Source: Petunia secreta (Eukaryota; Streptophyta; Magnoliopsida; Solanales; Solanaceae). Taken from it: a DNA stretch of 64,000 nt. Under the pieces are notes generated by a model. The model did no database searches and was not told the DNA's origin. It saw only the letters and a list, made by a program, of their open reading frames with translations. Below, one piece after another: positions 60,629 through 64,000 of the stretch (its first letter is position 1; every line of letters starts with the position of its first letter). The stretch is from contig JARKIP010000035.1 in assembly GCA_029990175.1 (NCBI GenBank), positions 37,462,001 through 37,526,000 on the forward strand. Reading direction: 5' to 3'. Position numbers and translations under genes: made by a program.

Positions 60629-62765
60629 ATGGCTGAGTTCGACAAGGTTGGCACTCTCGAGAAACAAAGCATGGTTGCATATGAAAACTACGCTAAGCTG
60701 GAGCAGAGGTTGATTGAATTAGAAAGTAGGATCCCTCTGGCCTATATTGATGAGATCACTGAACCAAACCAAACTGCTCGCCCTCACAGCAAAGAACCAC
60801 TTTACCCCGAAAGAGACCTTCCTTACCCTACCCACATTGCACCACCAAAAGCACCACAAAAAAAACCTACCCGCCTTCACTGTTGAAACCAAAACCATTG
60901 CATCACCCACCAAGGACCATGAAATGTATGGATGGACTAAGGAAGACCCAGACAACACCAAAGAACAAGTCCAATGGCTGGTTGAGAAGTTCAAACAACT
61001 CCAAGGCGCTAAGGGAACCCGAGGGTTAGCTTATGAAGATCTCTGCTTTTATCCGGACTTGAAACTACCTGAAGGCTACAAGACACCAAAGTTCAACATG
61101 TTTGATGGCAGTGGAGACCCAATGGCTCATTTAAGGTCTTACTGTGACAAGCTGGTTGGGGTTGGACATGACGAAAAGATTCGCATGCAGCTGTTCAACT
61201 GCAGTTTGACTGGAGATGCACTAGTATGGTATTCTAAGCAACAAACCAAGAAGTAGACGAGCTGGGAAGTAATGGCTGGAGAGTTTATTGACAGTTTTGG
61301 GCATAACACTGACCGAGCGGTTTTACCTAGAGAAACTGAAGAAGAAGCCCACTGAGACTTTTAGGGAGTTTGCAACTAGATGGAGGGCTGAAGCTGCCAA
61401 AGTCCAGCCTCCCATGGAAGATGCTGCTGAGATAGTGGCAACTTTCATCCGCATACAAGAGCATGTCTATTTCGACAAGGTTCTGAATTTGCAAGACAAG
61501 AAGTTTGGAGAACTGATCAAGATTGGTGACATGGTCGAAGATGGACTCGAGACTGGAAGGATTGTTAGCATGGCCGCACTACAAGCCGCTAACAGAGCCC
61601 TACAAGCTGGCAGCACTACTGCCTCAAGAAAGAAGAAGGACGACGTCTCCTTCGTGGCCGCATCACTTGACTACTCCCCTACTCACAACCACTACTACCA
61701 AACACCTCCCCCCTCCTACCCATACATACCACCCACATCTACCTACCCAGTCTATAACACCCAGCCCATGTACCAAAATCCACCACCACAAAGACCAACC
61801 TACCACAAAGTTCCAACTATCAAAACACCAACACCTACTCACCAAGGCCTCACGCCAATAACAACCCAAGACCTAAAAAAAACTACACCCCACTGACTGA
61901 ATCACGCACTCAGTTGTTTGAAAGACTCAAAGCAACTGGTCATATACAACCTGTGCCATTCAAAATGCCTGATTGAATGACACCTTACTTTGATCAAACC
62001 AAAACCTGTGCCTATCACTCTAGGGGACCTGGACACGATACTGAAAAGTGCTATGGCCTGAGGGACAAAATACAGGACTTGATTGACCAAAAGGTGATAC
62101 ACTTGAAGACTCCGAATGTGCACAACAATCCTCTGCCTAATCATGGAGATAGTAGGGTGAACTTGATCGAGCAAGATGAGGAATGCAACTTAGAAGGGAC
62201 TACAGTTAAGGCAAAAGGAAAGGTACCAGCAACCGCTTCAGTTGCTCAAGCCAGCTACAGCACCAGAGCCCATTGAGGTGGAAGTGGCTCCTAAATTCTA
62301 TGTCGATGTGGTTCCACCACATAGTGACAAGGTCGTACCATGGGATTATGAAAGGGAGAAGAAGAACAAGTTGTGGCTGAAACTGTTGCCGCACAAGGGA
62401 TGACTAGAAGTGGGAGGATCTACACTACCGAGCATCTTATTCAAGACAGACGATGCATTAGCGAGGAAGAGTCTGAGGGACTGTGGAAGAAAGTACAAGC
62501 AAAGGAGTACTCCGTAGTTGAGCACTTGGGCAGAACTGACGCACAAATCTCTGTTTTGTCTTTGCTCCTCAAATCGGAGAGTCACCGAAGTGCTTTGATG
62601 AACGTGTTGGACGAAGCACATGTTCCAGTGGACACTTCAGTTGAGAACCTGGCTAGCATGGTTGGATAAGTCATGGAGGCCAACCGAATTGCTTTTCATG
62701 GAGATGAGCTACCACCTGTGATGCGGGGCATACCTCAAGGCCGTTCACTAGGAGTCAAGCAAAGT
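60629..62765 (+). pseudogene. gag: F gag and start of protease, Ogre/Tat type
   Basis: Starts at the ATG at 60629 (MAEFDKVGTLEKQ). A frameshift in an A8 run near 60858 leads to the capsid with FDGSGDPMAHLRSYCDKLVGVG and LFNCSLTGDALVWYSKQ. A TAG at 61254 and a shift near 61310 follow, then FYLEKLKKKPTETFREFATR and FIRIQEHVYFDKV, a Pro/Tyr-rich linker, another shift in an A run near 61875, a TGA at 61975-61977, a zinc-binding-like CAYHSRGPGHDTEKC (about 62007-62052), and an approach to protease (FHGDELPP near 62700). H cuts it at 62766. At least five disabling changes. Confidence 0.82.
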
Positions 62766-63556
62766 TGATTCAAGACAACCATCTTTACTTGACTTGGAGA
62801 GACATGGATGAAGGTTTCGAGAGTAGCCGGAAGATCATGCTTTTGAGTGCCATGGATGGTGGATCACTTAGGCCACTTGAAGAGGCATCCGGAGCACGTT
62901 TGGAAGCAAATCAAGAAGCCACAGGAACGGGCGGACCGCCTACTCAACTAGGCGGGCCGCCTACTTTTTGAGTACCCTCTGGATCTTGCCCAGGCGGACC
63001 GCCTCTGTAAAACGGGCGGACCGCCTACTCCAAAGAGGCTGGCCGCCCACTCCAAGTAGGCTGACCGCCTACTCCAAAGGGCTGGGCGCCTAGTGGGGCG
63101 CCTACTTTGCTGAAGGGTGCGGGAATTCCTAGTTTTATGCTATGTTTTGGACAACTATAGCCCTACGAGGCCTTTATTATTTTAACCCACTTTAGGGGTA
63201 TTTTTGAGCTTTCATTACATGTAAGTGAAGTCTATAAATACTTCACAAACCTCTTCAAACCTCAACTTACCTTGAATTTTATGAATGATGAAAAGAATCT
63301 ATCTCTTGTTTGGAGAACCCTTTGTCTTGGTTGCTTGAATTCACTAGTGGAACCTAGTTGAGTCTTGAACCGAAAACCCGATCATTCTACTTGCGAGTCC
63401 CGGGTGCGACTCGAGGGTGGTTGCATATTGTAGGTCCTTCTTGACACCGATACAAGGGTATCTCGGGACAAGTTCCCCGGGGTTACTTCGTAGGGAGTTT
63501 GAGTAGTGTCTCGCTCTCTATCTTTTGTTTTCCGCGTTTAGTTTTGATCCTTATCA
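62766..63556 (+). repeat. H 5' LTR
   Basis: 791 bp, TGATTCAAGAC...GATCCTTATCA. Palindrome array at 62929-63104 (AGGCGGACCGCCT, AGGCGGGCCGCCT, GGGCGGACCGCCT, AGGCTGACCGCCT) around a CCTCTGGATCTT spacer. TATA box TATAAATA at 63233-63240. Confidence 0.92.
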
Positions 63557-63559
63557 TCT

Positions 63560-63571
63560 TGGTATCAGAGC
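63560..63571 (+). promoter_or_regulatory. H primer-binding site, initiator tRNA-Met
   Basis: TGGTATCAGAGC three bases after the LTR, followed by GGGTTTTG-TTTCTA-CAAACCC. Confidence 0.93.
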
Positions 63572-64000
63572 AAGGCTCGGGTTTTGTTTCTACAAACCCC
63601 CGACCCTTGATTCTTCGTGCCTAGGTTGGTTTCGATATTAGGTTCTTGTTTGTTATTGAAGAAAAGAAGAAAACACAAAAAAAATATGATCATGGATTCT
63701 TGGTTTGATAGACCCATTGTGTGATTGTTATTGGGGTTTGTTCCTTATTGGAAACCCGTTCTTTTGGTACCCTAAACATCCAGTTTGAAGTAGAAACACA
63801 AGAGTTGAAAATTTGAAACCCCTTGAAAATTTAAAAATTTGAAACCCTAAGCTTGAAGTTGATGAACATGGTAGATTGCTTGTTTTTGATTGGGGTTTGA
63901 TAAAAGTTGTTGGGGTTGGTTCTTTGTGATTGAAACAACATTGGGGTACCTTTGAATTGCTAAAACAACGTGTGAATTGATGAATTTTGGGGTGCAAAAC
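63572..64000 (+). other. H leader, partial
   Basis: Post-PBS hairpin candidate and AT-rich sequence with no ORF. The expected palindrome array would lie just beyond the window. Confidence 0.7.

Larger units (their letters stand above)
7850..62765 (+). mobile_element. F: old Ogre/Tat-like Ty3/gypsy element, interrupted by C, G, A3 and H
   Basis: Removing the nested insertions at their TSDs gives one plus-strand element. It has a long LTR starting TGTTGACACCC (7850), a PBS, a leader, two successive ORF1-like regions, then a decayed gag that runs into the start of a protease at 62765, where H interrupts it. Long LTRs, ORF1 upstream of gag, and a gag with GDPMAHLRSYCDKL and FYLEKLKKKPTETF are typical of the Ogre/Tat lineage. 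RT and integrase would lie beyond the window. Many stops and frameshifts mark it as an old copy. The candidate TSD at the left is ATATC (7845-7849); the right partner is not visible. Confidence 0.82.
62766..64000 (+). mobile_element. H: 5' end of another C-group element, cut by the window end
   Basis: 5' LTR 62766-63556, PBS, and the beginning of a leader similar to those of C, D, E and G. It inserts in the F gag-protease region. The left TSD should be AAAGT (62761-62765); the partner is outside. Coding content unknown. Confidence 0.88.

Noticed and set aside
62007..62052. Classical CCHC zinc knuckle in F gag
   Set aside because: The spacing CAYHSRGPGHDTEKC is close to, but not, CX2CX4HX4C. 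I describe it only as zinc-binding-like.

Overview
The window is plant nuclear DNA made entirely of nested LTR retrotransposons. No host gene, tRNA, rRNA or CRISPR array is visible. The evidence for a plant is: primer-binding sites (PBS) matching the 3' end of plant initiator tRNA-Met, Ty3/gypsy polyproteins of plant type, an Ogre/Tat-like element with a 3.6 kb LTR, and 5-bp target-site duplications (TSDs). I cannot name the species. Labels A1-A4, B, C, D, E, G, H and F are mine.

Layout. Bases 1-242 and 5943-6021 are one LTR fragment of family B (Bs), split by element A1 (243-5937, minus, TSD ATATC). Bases 6022-7849 are a decayed A-family ORF (A2, minus). F, an old Ogre/Tat-like element on the plus strand, starts at 7850 and runs beyond the window. 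It is split by C (10770-36938, minus, TSD CTTAT), G (37837-44287, minus, TSD CTCCC), A3 (45007-57173, plus, TSD GACCA) and H (from 62766, plus). C is the only element with reverse transcriptase and integrase. It is itself split by B (12535-17964, TSD AGTAG), D (22275-28851, TSD CAATT) and, inside its 5' LTR, E (29890-36309, plus, TSD TAGGT). A3 is split by A4 (49681-55335, minus, TSD CCTAT). The deepest nesting is four levels (B in C in F in A2).

How they work together. A, B, C, D, E, G and H share a PBS, a polypurine tract (PPT) preceded by a small hairpin, matching LTR ends of the TGAT...ATCA type, leader blocks and U3 promoters. C has gag-protease-RT-RNase H-integrase but is broken by two stops, a frameshift and three insertions. 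D, E and G keep gag and protease, but RT and integrase are replaced by a roughly 500-residue acidic region of unknown function. B keeps the protease and that region but has lost capsid and zinc knuckle. A keeps the region behind a protease-like domain without the catalytic Asp. The ORFs of A1, A4, B, D, E and G are open over 800-1290 codons, and several LTR pairs are identical or nearly so. This suggests recent movement in trans by an intact C-like element elsewhere.

The most unusual signal is a pair of GC-rich palindrome arrays in every C-group element, one in U3 upstream of the TATA box and one in the leader between PBS and ORF. Both arrays of one element use the same palindrome type: AGGCGGNCCGCCT in A, C, E, G and H (only the U3 array of H is in view), GCGATCGC in B, GGGGCGCC in D. 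Two structural oddities also stand out. A3 ends in an inverted LTR, so both integrated termini are U3 ends. A4 has a truncated 3' LTR yet a clean TSD, and its LTRs are more diverged than those of the element it sits in.
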